Of a DNA stretch of 21,716 bases, positions 6,569 to 15,651 are shown piece by piece; the first letter of the stretch is position 1, and every line of letters begins with the position of its first letter. The notes under the pieces were generated by a model. It worked only from the letters and a program-made list of their open reading frames with translations, had not been told where the DNA came from and did no database searches. Source of the DNA: Rhypophila decipiens (lineage: Eukaryota > Ascomycota > Sordariomycetes > Sordariales > Naviculisporaceae); assembly GCA_033297075.1 (NCBI GenBank), contig MU858357.1, positions 1 through 21,716 on the forward strand, given 5' to 3'. The position numbers and the translations under genes are program-made.

Positions 6569-8356
6569 TTCGGCCACAGATATATCTCGGCACTTAAATG
6601 GCCACGATTTCGCGGAAACACTGAGGACAAAGGAAATCACGACGACAGAAAACCACTTGGCGAATGAAAATGGAAGTTCCCCTTGGCCAGGCAAGCCGGA
6701 TTCTCGCCCGGCCAATGCCACTGTCAGCTCAACTGAGCCTCTGCAGGCCATAGCTACGGAGAAATCAGACGATTTGGCCGTGTCTGAACGATCTATACCT
6801 CCGACATCTCATCAGGCCCCGCCATCAGCCTCAACATCGCTGCCTTCTCTAACATCTTCGGGCACATTTTCAGTGCCGATGTCTTCCCTCACTTCGACCG
6901 AGCATGCCGCGGGAGCTCCGTTCGCTTCGCCGGGAGTAACTGACCGGGCTGCGAGTGGGCAAACTGCCGCGGACCCGGACGCAGACGAGGCGGATTATGA
7001 CGCACAAGAGGAACAGAGAGCGATCGAGCAAGCTGAGGAAGGAAGTATTATTGTCGACAGTGATGATGTTGCCACAGACGCAGGCTACGAATCCGACGGC
7101 CACACAGCTGCGTCGACCTCCCTCGCCGACAGCGTACGCGATTACATCTATGAAAACGGCCGACGCTATCATAGGTTTCGAGAAGGTCGTTATAATTTCC
7201 CAAATGACGATGTCGAGTAGGTGTCGCCTTAGTCCTGCCATTTTCATTGCTGGCTTGAAGACAATCTAGCGTCGCTGACTAGCTTGCCTGAAGACAGCAG
7301 CGTGAAGATATGAAGCACGCGATGGTGAAGATGCTCTGTGGTCAGCTCTACTTCGCACCAATCGGCGACAGCCCTCATCACGTTCTAGACATCGGTACAG
7401 GAACGGGCATTTGGGCTATTGAGAGTAAGTTTCATCAAAATCTGGAGGACCGTTCATAGTTCTAACCTTGACAAAGTGGGCGATTTGTTTGATAGCGCAA
7501 GCATTCTCGGAGTTGACTTGAGTCCAATTCAGCCCGAATGGGTACCTCCAAACGTACGGTTTATGGTAGATGATGTCGAGTAGGTTGAATCCAGTCCGGC
7601 GAAACGTACTAGCCGAGTATATAAGAGGACAAGCTGACTTTGATGTGTACAGAAGCCCGTATGTTTAACATTTCACATGTTGTGTTCACTGTCCACAGTC
7701 CATTCTCCCAATATTCTGACCAACATTGTCACAGCTGGCTACACCCCAGGAACTGTTTCGATTATATCCACGCTCGGCATACGGTTATGGCCATAAAAAA
7801 TTGGCCACGTCTTCTCAGACGAGCAATAGAGTAGGCTGCGCTTCCAACCTCGAAACAGAATCTAGCTCGCTAACTCGGCGTCCCTGCCAGGCACATGCGA
7901 CCCGGTGGTTGGTTTGAGATCCAAGAGGTCCTACACTATCCCATCTCCCACAATGGAGCAATGGCGGCAGATCATCCAGTCGCAAAATTCTGGGAGCTGA
8001 TCCACCAAGGATTGTCCAACCTTGGCGTTGATTTCCACGCCGTCGCCGGAGGCCGTCTCGCAAATACGATGCGGGATTGTGGCTACGTCAATGTGTCGGA
8101 GCGGACTCTGCAAATACCTATCGGCACCTGGCCTAAAAACAAAGTCCTCAAAACGGTTGGGCTCTATTGGCGCACCATCCTTCTGGACGGACTCCAAGCT
8201 ATCGCGCTTGGCCCGCTGATGAGGGGCTGCGGGTGGTCCCGCGAGCAAGTCGAGGTCTTTCTGATCCAAGTACGGCGAGCATATCACGACAACAGCTGCC
8301 TGATGTATATGCCTCTGCACATAATCTACGGACAAAAACCAGAAAGTCACTACTGA
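6540..8356 (+). CDS. LaeA-like (TAM-domain type) SAM-dependent methyltransferase, five exons
   Basis: Exons 6540-7216, 7294-7424, 7477-7579, 7735-7830 and 7891-8356 join in frame to 490 aa. Introns are 77, 52, 155 and 60 nt, with GT-AG ends and CTRAC-like branch sites. Residues 1-170 are Ser/Thr/Ala-rich and probably disordered. The family core follows: YHRFREGRYNFPNDDVE with QQREDMKHAM (about 209-236), SAM motif I DIGTGTGIW (258-266), GVDLSPIQPEWVPPN (281-295), FDYIHARHTVMA (312-323) and RPGGWFEIQE (339-348). It belongs to the fungal Methyltransf_23/LaeA-like group. LaeA is a nuclear regulator of secondary metabolism, but most paralogues have unknown substrates, so function here is inferred at family level only. 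Reading straight through gives apparent TAG stops, but these lie at 5' splice sites. The ATG at 6549 has a better context (A at -3) and is an alternative start. Confidence 0.85.
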
Positions 8357-10490
8357 GGGGCGAACTATTCACCCGCCTTTCGATACATAAGCTTGGAGAC
8401 AGTGTATGGGGGCGCTGGGGATATAGCGAGGAATCTGAGTCGGTCTGGATGAGTCGTCTTTCTCCTGAGTTTAGCGTGCCTTGAACAGCCTTACATGATA
8501 CCATTTTAGTTTTTCTTCTACTCTTTCGCATCCTCTGGCTTCTCCTCCCAGACTCAACTCAAATGATGTACATATATAGGCTTTGTCGGTTGGTACCGAT
8601 CGCCTCGGATAGCATGTAAAACAGACGGCATGAGAATAATCGACCTTTGATGACAGCGGGCGCTGAGGTCTGGTGAGTGTGGCCCGACACCAGCTCTGTC
8701 AGAAATACAATTGCCTTTGAGCCTTTGAGGGGGGCCTAATATGACGGCCAAGAAACCATTCTCCAAGCCTGAGAGCAATAATTGTCGACGCCGACGGACG
8801 ATTTTACCGGCTTGGGGCTCGCTGGAAACCAATCAGGCGGGAAGGCTAGCTGCATGCATTTCGGGTGAGAAACCGTAAGATAAGGCCATGCCATGCAGTT
8901 TAGCAGTTAACGTCTCACAGTCGCCTTCTTTAGCCCGCCCGCCAGTTTGTTTTGGTGTAGCTAGAGAGGTTACACTACAGCAAGCATGGGAAAAAGCGGG
9001 AACGCATTGATATTGAGGTGGTTTTGGGTAATCTTTTCCCCAACCTCCATTCCACAATGGATGCTACCCCCTTTTTGCTCAGGAGATTCGTGGAAACTGA
9101 TATTCACTTGCAAGTGGTGATGGGATCACACTTTTTGAAGGATCGTGAATGTTATTGATGTTGTTTGTCGGATTTAAGTTCTTACTCAACAGGGTCGTCA
9201 TCACACCTGCCTTCGGCTGCTGAACCCGAATGACGAAGGATTCCTGACCAATACGAGCACGAAGCGAGGCACCTTTGGGGAACGCCGTGCGTCGTTGTGG
9301 CTGAACAGTCACAGGACTGGCCAGTCAAGCGCGCTTTTTTTCCCCCGAGTTTGGTACGCAACTCGTCGACTGCTCTTGCAAGTGTCGCGGTTTTTGACAG
9401 CACTTTCACCTGCCCCAAATTCCATGACCTGCGGAACTCGGCTCTTCTGGCATCGTATGGTATTGTATTCGGTATGCGATACACGATTGGACGAACTGTG
9501 GGGTGATGGTGGGTGGTGGGGGGTTGTCTGGATGGAACTTCCTTTCAGGTTTCAGGCCTTGCCATTGCAACTCCACACCCACCTCAATTTCATTTCAGGT
9601 ATCCAGGCCGGTGGCTTGGGACTTTCGACCATTGATCGCGGGAAGGAAGCTACCATTGTTAGCGGCCAAATATCCCGTATTTCCCAAGCAAGTGTGCCCG
9701 GGTCCCGGGGCGCACTGTCAAGAAGGGAGGACCGGCAAAGGACCTCATCAACGCCATGAACTTGCACAGCAGTTCTGCAGTCCTGCAGGCTGCCGGCTGG
9801 GACCCAGGGATCTCCCAATAAAACCACAAAGGAGGACCAAGGCGCAAAAGGATTCAAGCTTGTTGGATCTTCGGTAACGACAGTACATATACGGGTTGCT
9901 GCTATCAAATTGCTTCACGCAGACACATGCCAACCGCGTATACCAAGCAGCATTATTGGTTGACAACCTGGAGTCCCACGTCCCGAGCCAATGTAATGGA
10001 TACCCAGTTATTAGCCTGGTGAACCGCATTCTTCATTCTGCAGGCTGGGCCCCGAGTGCCAGGAACGAGGTCGCTTATTATTATCATGCTGGGCAAACCC
10101 GTCTTGGGTGATCCGTAAACCCATAATCACAGCGATGTCCACCTGAGGAGAAATGAGAGCACCCAAGACGCGGTCCTGGTCTGCTAGCGTCGCCCGCCTG
10201 CGTGGGTCGATATCCCCCTGAGTCTTGGTGCTAAACTTCGCGCTCTCCCGGTCGCTCGAGATCCTTTCTGTGCCTGAGTGCTTATTATTATTATCTCGAC
10301 TGATCATCTCGACATCCTTCCCGCTGTCATTTTCCAGGGTTCGCGTCATTCACACTTTGGTCTTTTTTCTTGGTCTCCTTTTTTTCATCACGGCCCGGCA
10401 TCATATTACCAACCCTCGGTGATAGCTCGATCATCCTTCCCCTTAACAAATTTGTCTGGACATCCCTTTATCAACTCCGGCCGAAGGTGG
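8357..10490. other. Intergenic stretch, no supported gene
   Basis: About 2.1 kb of normal composition. Open frames on both strands (such as 9295-9759 plus, 9552-9908 minus, 10011-10349 minus) overlap one another, show no recognisable motif and cannot be joined into a longer protein with plausible splice sites. A decayed gene cannot be excluded around 9180-9910, where overlapping frames on both strands are longest. Confidence 0.45.
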
Positions 10491-10635
10491 CGATAGATCC
10501 TTCTTCAGATATCTTGTGACATATCTTCCTCAGATATCTCCAAATCTTGTGACAGATCCTTCCGAGGGTATCTCGGAATTTCGTCACAGATCCTTCCGAG
10601 GGGTATCTCGTGATAGAGCTTCCTCAGGTATCCCG
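10491..10635. repeat. Five degenerate ~22-bp direct repeats upstream of the O-methyltransferase
   Basis: Five units resemble AYAGATCCTTCCKCAGGTATCT. They start at about 10493, 10519, 10552, 10586 and 10613, so spacing is 26 to 34 bp. They share a conserved AGATCCTTC core and a TATCT end (units 2 and 5 vary). GATA-type motifs (GATA or TATC) recur in the units. The array lies 680-820 bp upstream of the O-methyltransferase start and could be a cluster of regulator sites or a decayed minisatellite. Confidence 0.6.
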
Positions 10636-11311
10636 AGTCTGGTCGCCTGCGCCATTGTGAAGGGCAGCTACTATTCTAGGTAGCTCGATTCATATGTGTG
10701 AGCAATTTGGCCGTTTTTGGGTTGACCTCTTCGTCAACAGACAGTATTACCGCCGAGAAGGAAGCATCAAGAGTGTCACCCGAACAAGCCAGCATCTCTT
10801 TAGGACTTAAGAATCCGTGACTTGCACTGGCCTGGGTCGAATCAAGTAAGTTGATCCACATCTTTTCTCATTCAACAGATGTTGCACACTTTTGATTGCG
10901 AGTTTGCTTGCTTTGTTGGCTGCAAGCAATTGATTATATGGGAGTCCGGAACATCCCGTTCTTGTTTGTTCTCTCTTTCATATAACCCTGGATTGCCCCG
11001 GGCACTTCATATCCGTAGAAGCTGCCCTATCTTTGGAAGCCAATGAGAAAGAATTCGGAAAGGAGATCAACTCAGCCCTCCTGCACTCTCTCCTCATCTT
11101 TTAGCAATCTCAATCAAGTCTAAGCAATAGACTTGCTCCTTGAACCTCAGCTGGCACGCCACCCGCCGGAAGGTCTAACAACCTCCGGACCTTGGACTTA
11201 TCAGCAGGAAATCCTGACTGACATTTATTTCTAGGTTTTCCGCTGTTTTCTCCTGCTCTTTTTCTCCGTTTCAGACAAGTTCAGTCATTGTAGAGAGAAC
11301 GACATATCAAA
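10636..11311 (+). promoter_or_regulatory. Presumed promoter and leader of the O-methyltransferase gene
   Basis: Non-coding by inspection. A TATA-like ATATAA lies near 10980 and a pyrimidine-rich tract with repeated CTCC/TTTCTCC occurs at 11230-11275, as is common just upstream of transcription starts in ascomycetes. The sequence before the ATG is ATATCAAAATGACC, with A at -3. The exact transcription start cannot be seen. Confidence 0.4.
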
Positions 11312-12904
11312 ATGACCAAGTTCAAGTTGCCTTCCTTCCTGGGCAGGAGCTCATCCGCCACCACGGACAGTGAAAAGAAGCAAAACCGGCGATCTTTGGC
11401 CGTATTCTCTTCCAAGCCAGCCAAGGAGGCCGAAACAGCCCCAGCAAAAAGAGCATCTGAAAGCGATGAATCCACAGTTGCCGAACAGCCCGCTTCCCGC
11501 ATGGTCGTTCTCGCCCAGAAGATCGCGACCGAGACTGCGAAGATTGAGGCTTATATGAAAGACAACAAGCTCCCCATGCCGAGTTTTGACGTTGATGCTC
11601 CAGCTGACTTCCCGCAACTGCCTCCCGAAATTCTCAAGAGCAGGCATGAGGTGCTCTTCGCAAGCAGGGAGCTGGCTCTTCTTGCTCAGGGACCTCGCGA
11701 ATCAGTCCGCTGGATGGTCTGGCAATTCCTTGACGTTCTCGCACTCCAGGTCATCAACCACTTCGGCATCGCCAAGCTGGTTCCTGTCGACTCCAGCATC
11801 ACGCTTGCAGAGCTTCAGGAGAAGACTTCACTCGACGCCATTAACCTGGCACGCATCATCCGGCTCGCCATGACCAACGGTATTTTCCGGGAGCCATCTC
11901 CCGGCGTCATCGCCCACACGGCTGCCTCCCGTGTGCTTGCCGAGGACGGCGACTTGGAGGCTTGGATCGGCTTCAACGCCGAAGATATTTTCCCCGCGTC
12001 GGCACATGTCCTTCAGGCTCTCAAGACCCATCCCGAGGCGACCTCACTCACCCGAACCGGCTTCAACTTTGCCTTCGAGACCGTCGACAAGGAACCAATG
12101 TTCGCCACGTTCGGAAAAGATCCCAATCGGGCCCGCCGCATGGGCCGTGCTATGGCCAGTCTGACAGGAGGCGAGGGATATGAAGTCTCGTACTTTGTGA
12201 ACACTGAGGGTGGCGGCTACGACCTGAGTGAGATTGATGCCAAGGGCGGGACCTTTGTCGATGTTGGAGGCTCCCACGGGTTCGTGTGTGTCGATCTGGC
12301 CAAGAAGTATAAGGACATCAAGTTCGTCGTGCAGGATCTTCCCAAGACGGTTGACAGTGCGCCCAAGCCCATCTGCGAGGACACGCAGATTGCCGAGAGA
12401 ATCTCGCTCGTCCCTCATGACTTCTTCACCGAGCAGACTACCAGGGATGCCGACGTATATTACTTCCGGTGGATCATCCACAACTACTCGACGCCCTACG
12501 CTGTCAAGATCCTGAAGAACTTGATCCCGGCCTTGAAGCCCGGCGCGCGGATCGTCATCAACGACCACTGCCTGCGGGAGCCTGGACAGGAAAGCCCGTG
12601 GGACGAGAGAGTGATGCGCGGGATGGATATGGTCATGTTGACGCTGTTGAATGCCCAGGAGAGAACTGAGCAGGAGTTCCGGGGGCTGTTCGAGGCTGCT
12701 AGCGATGGGTTCGTCTTCAAGGGCGTCACCAGGCCATCTGGCTGCCGTATGAGCATCATCGAGGCCGTCTGGAGACCTGACTTGGTTGAGGATAGCGCTG
12801 TGGTAAATGGGACTGGAGCTGAATCCGATGAGGCTGCCGGAGCTCCTGCGCCCGAGGATGTGAGCGATGCCAAGGATGAGGGAGTCCGTGAGGAAACCAA
12901 ATAG
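11312..12904 (+). CDS. O-methyltransferase, Methyltransf_2 (COMT-like) family
   Basis: This single-exon gene of 530 aa should transfer a methyl group from SAM to a hydroxyl of a small aromatic molecule, as fungal sterigmatocystin-type O-methyltransferases do. Residues 1-60 are a basic, Ser-rich extension not usual in the family. An N-terminal dimerisation/winged-helix region spans about 130-215 (VRWMVWQFLDVLALQVINHF; HTAASRVLAE). The SAM site is FVDVGGSHGFV (315-325), followed by FVVQDLP (338-344) and VPHDFF (367-372). RWIIHNYS (386-393) supplies H390 at the position of the catalytic base, and GARIVINDHCL (411-421) follows. The last ~40 residues are acidic and low in complexity. The start has a good context (CAAAATGA). 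The nearest genes are 3 kb away on either side, on the same strand. The substrate cannot be told from sequence. The family assignment is firm. Confidence 0.92.
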   Translation: MTKFKLPSFLGRSSSATTDSEKKQNRRSLAVFSSKPAKEAETAPAKRASESDESTVAEQPASRMVVLAQKIATETAKIEAYMKDNKLPMPSFDVDAPADFPQLPPEILKSRHEVLFASRELALLAQGPRESVRWMVWQFLDVLALQVINHFGIAKLVPVDSSITLAELQEKTSLDAINLARIIRLAMTNGIFREPSPGVIAHTAASRVLAEDGDLEAWIGFNAEDIFPASAHVLQALKTHPEATSLTRTGFNFAFETVDKEPMFATFGKDPNRARRMGRAMASLTGGEGYEVSYFVNTEGGGYDLSEIDAKGGTFVDVGGSHGFVCVDLAKKYKDIKFVVQDLPKTVDSAPKPICEDTQIAERISLVPHDFFTEQTTRDADVYYFRWIIHNYSTPYAVKILKNLIPALKPGARIVINDHCLREPGQESPWDERVMRGMDMVMLTLLNAQERTEQEFRGLFEAASDGFVFKGVTRPSGCRMSIIEAVWRPDLVEDSAVVNGTGAESDEAAGAPAPEDVSDAKDEGVREETK

Positions 12905-13466
12905 GATGTGGAACAATCTTTTTGCTAGTCCGATGCTGGACCCTTTGCTTTTCTGTTGCTGCAAGCATTGTATTCACTTGGGCAATTTCCCCTGTACCCA
13001 TTCTGACCTCTCTTTGTATTCTATTCTCAGATCACCCAACAGCTGCGCCCTGATACCCCCCTTCCCCCCTTTTAGGTTCTTCTAGGCCACCCTCTTTTGA
13101 TTTGGAAAGCATAATTGGAGGATCTTGTTTGGAAATCCATTTTTGTTTAAGTGCTTTCACAGTTAGACACTCGTGGTCATTGACTCTCACAACGACGCTG
13201 TCATGTTTTGCTCAATCTGGCTCCACTCCTGAATGTCTTCAGGTGCCATTATTGCTGAGCCCAGATATATTGTGGCACCCTGCACACCTTCCTTCATAAG
13301 ATTCATGCCAGAAGATTGCTCGGGGGTTGCCGCGGTGTGAACAATGTCAGTCTGAAATTCGAGGGACTGACCTACCAGGCCAGAAAGATCAGACCAAATC
13401 ACCCATTTATAAACCCCAAATTCCAGACCACCCTCAACAGCGAGGGGAATAACAGAAACCACAACA
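12905..13466. other. Intergenic stretch after the O-methyltransferase, no supported gene
   Basis: Contains the presumed 3' UTR (T-rich runs and TTGTATTCTATTCTC near 13013). A minus-strand open frame at 13187-13462 starts at GTG only and has no recognisable motif, so it is not called. Confidence 0.45.
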
Positions 13467-13467
13467 T

Positions 13468-13591
13468 GGCCTGTTGGCCAAGTGGTTATAACCTCTGCCC
13501 CTCGCTGCCGACCGACCGACCGACCGACCGACCGACCCCCCTCCTCTAAGGAGCTCTCGAGAGCTCGTGGGTTCGAATCATACTCGAACCC
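13468..13591 (+). other. tRNA-like sequence (Ser/Leu type), degenerate, split by a CCGA repeat
   Basis: TGGCCAAGTGG (13475-13485) matches the polymerase III A-box and D-arm of Ser/Leu tRNAs. GGTTCGAATC (13570-13579) matches the B-box and T-loop. Between them lie a 30-nt CCGA microsatellite (13508-13537) and a perfect 16-bp palindrome (13551-13566) at the place of a long variable arm. The D-stem (GCC against ACC) and T-stem (GTGGG against CATAC) do not pair properly and no acceptor stem forms. It is therefore not a working tRNA; it may be a tRNA pseudogene or the head of a SINE. A perfect 8-bp hairpin overlaps the B-box (13569-13591). Confidence 0.45.
13508..13537. repeat. CCGA microsatellite
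   Basis: About 7.5 uninterrupted copies of CCGA lie inside the tRNA-like sequence, at the place where anticodon-arm and intron sequence would be expected. Confidence 0.9.
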
Positions 13592-13785
13592 CGTTCCCGC
13601 CCATTTAATTAAGAATTTCGTAAAAGCAGTTGGTTGCTTTTCGGCTGGACATCCCGTAAGGGGTGCCCGGAGCTTTTGCCCTTTTTTACTTTTGTGATTT
13701 TTTCCAACACGATGCCTTAGGGTGATAGGAAGGCACTCCGTATTAGAGCGAAGAATATTCCCCTTCCCGGTCTTTACTTAGACCG
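13592..13785. repeat. Hairpin series and T-run after the tRNA-like sequence
   Basis: Three clear stems follow the tRNA-like head: 13622-13641 (AAAAGCA/TGCTTTT, 7 bp), 13650-13665 (CATCCC/GGGGTG around a GTAA loop) and 13768-13785 (CGGTCT/AGACCG, loop TTACTT). A run of six T at 13682-13687 after the second stem is a plausible polymerase III stop. Together with the head this could be a small structured transcript of about 220 nt, but no known RNA family was recognised. Confidence 0.35.
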
Positions 13786-15651
13786 AATATCTCCACCTTT
13801 CTTTCGGCTTTATAAACTTGCCCCCCCCGGATACCAATCTCTGCCTAGCGCTCTAAATAGTACGTCACAAAGGAACGGAAGTCTCCAGTGGACGCTCACT
13901 TCAATGGACACTCGCAATACCTGTTCGACCTCAAAGCTGAAGCGCTCACGGTGGGAAAGAAGAGCCTGTGGCCCAGATGCGAGCTGTGGAACACAAATTC
14001 TCATCTCAAAGCAGGAAATTCAAGGCTTGGTTTCATTCCCGGATCCCTGGTTACACAACTCGTTTAGCTCACCACAGGAAACTGCAGCCTTGAAAGGAGA
14101 TAGCGGTTCCTTGATGTTTCTATCTCCTGCTTAGCCGACGGAGTGCTGAAACTTTGGTAGGTAACCACGACGGCGGAAGAGACCGCCGGGGAGAGCCGGG
14201 AGTCTTCCCAAAGATCAGGCAGGCCAATGCAAGCATGAGTGGGTAAGATCCAGTGCGCCTGCAAGGCTTCGTGCCATTTCGATGGGGAACGAGGCGCGCT
14301 CCTGCGCAGACAACGCTGGTGGAACTCAATTCGAACATAATCACCCAGATGGATCAAATAGTCTCTCAGGTTCACTTTCTTTCTTCGATCCTGAACGGTC
14401 GTCACATCACAGGGTCGCACTGTCGCTTCCAGCCAACTGTCATCAAGGCTACACAAGCCGAAAACATGGTGACACCCTCCCTCCCCAAACTGCCACTCAT
14501 TGTCCCAAGGGACTTAACTCCCGCTGCAGATGGGCGAGCTGCCTCGGGCCTCGATGCGTGTTTCTCGAACTCTACCCGCTTCCCGGCTTGCTCGGATATT
14601 GGCCGACATGTCTGCACAACACGGCCCTATCTCCCGTTGCCGGTAGATGAACGGCGGACGTCAGGATACTGACGACACGGCGAATATCCGTCGACGTTGC
14701 GCATCATGTCCTCAGTCCAGAAAGCTCACATCATGAAACGGGCACTCTGTTCCAATATCTGTCTCGCTCTCGGCGGGCTCGATCTCTGGACGGGTTACGT
14801 TCCATGGCTACCGCAGCAGCTCTCCACCAGTCATTATAGACATGGCCGTAACACATTGCACGACACCCGTCATCAGCCGTGTACCATCTGTGCGACTTGC
14901 AGAGAACAAGTCGTTGCTCGAGAAATTGCTAGTCAGCATTGGTTCCCTGTTTGGAGTTGTGTACACCAACCCACTCCCCGCTCTCTCCAAGTCTCACTCT
15001 CCTCCGTTTGATAATGCCGGATGTCGAGATCCAGTGCATTCTCGGTCTTCTGGCTCTGGCCCTTTTGCTGTGCTTTCGGCCAAGACATGCTGGTGCGGCC
15101 AGAAACGGGAGACATAATAATCCCTTGTCGCCTTTCTTGGGTCTGTCTGCCTTGATCAACTCGAAGCATGTCTCGAATACAAGTCAAGATTGCGTCGTCG
15201 AGACGTAAAACGGAAGTTACCGGCTAGCCACACCCTTGGCGGGATATTCTATCCCGTTGTTGCTCCCTCTCACAAAGGAAAATATATGGATGGTTCTGTT
15301 TCCATTCCATGGCCCGGGCATCGTCACTCTAAGCTTGCTGAGCGCGGCCCAAGAACTATCAGTCCGATCACTGAACTACTACCACCACCGCAGGTTGACC
15401 CCGGGCCATCTTCGGATCGTCTCGACCTCAACTTCCATCTGATCTTCCACGCACGCGCCAAAAAAGCTTGTTTTCTCGCATAATCACTCGGGAAAGTGGC
15501 CAGAGAAATTGTGCACTCGACCCCTCTTGGCGGATGAACCGTGACAAAATTTCGAGTTTCGCATCAACCGCTCCTCAACCTACATTACGGATTCCCCAAG
15601 GAAGATATCACGCCAACACACAATTCCACCACCAGAGGGATACGGCAGCAG
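13786..15651. other. Intergenic stretch before the transporter gene, no supported gene
   Basis: Several overlapping open frames (14064-14456 minus, 14253-14672 plus, 14939-15208 plus and others) lack motifs and cannot be joined by convincing introns. The end presumably holds the promoter and leader of the transporter. The transporter frame stays open upstream of its first ATG, back to about 15541, but contains no earlier ATG there. Confidence 0.45.

Noticed and set aside
7212..7220. CAG-to-TAG RIP nonsense mutation in the methyltransferase
   Set aside because: At first this seemed a RIP-killed codon. Using donor GTAGGT at 7217 with the acceptor at 7293 gives the family motif E-QQREDMKHAM without any stop, a better explanation.
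9182..9908. Overlapping frames on both strands that might be a gene
   Set aside because: No conserved motif and no way to join them; left as unannotated intergenic sequence.
13187..13462. 91-aa minus-strand frame
   Set aside because: Starts only at GTG, no recognisable domain, no supporting splice structure.
13468..13591. Functional intron-containing tRNA-Ser/Leu
   Set aside because: D-stem and T-stem mispair and no acceptor stem forms, although the A- and B-boxes look good.
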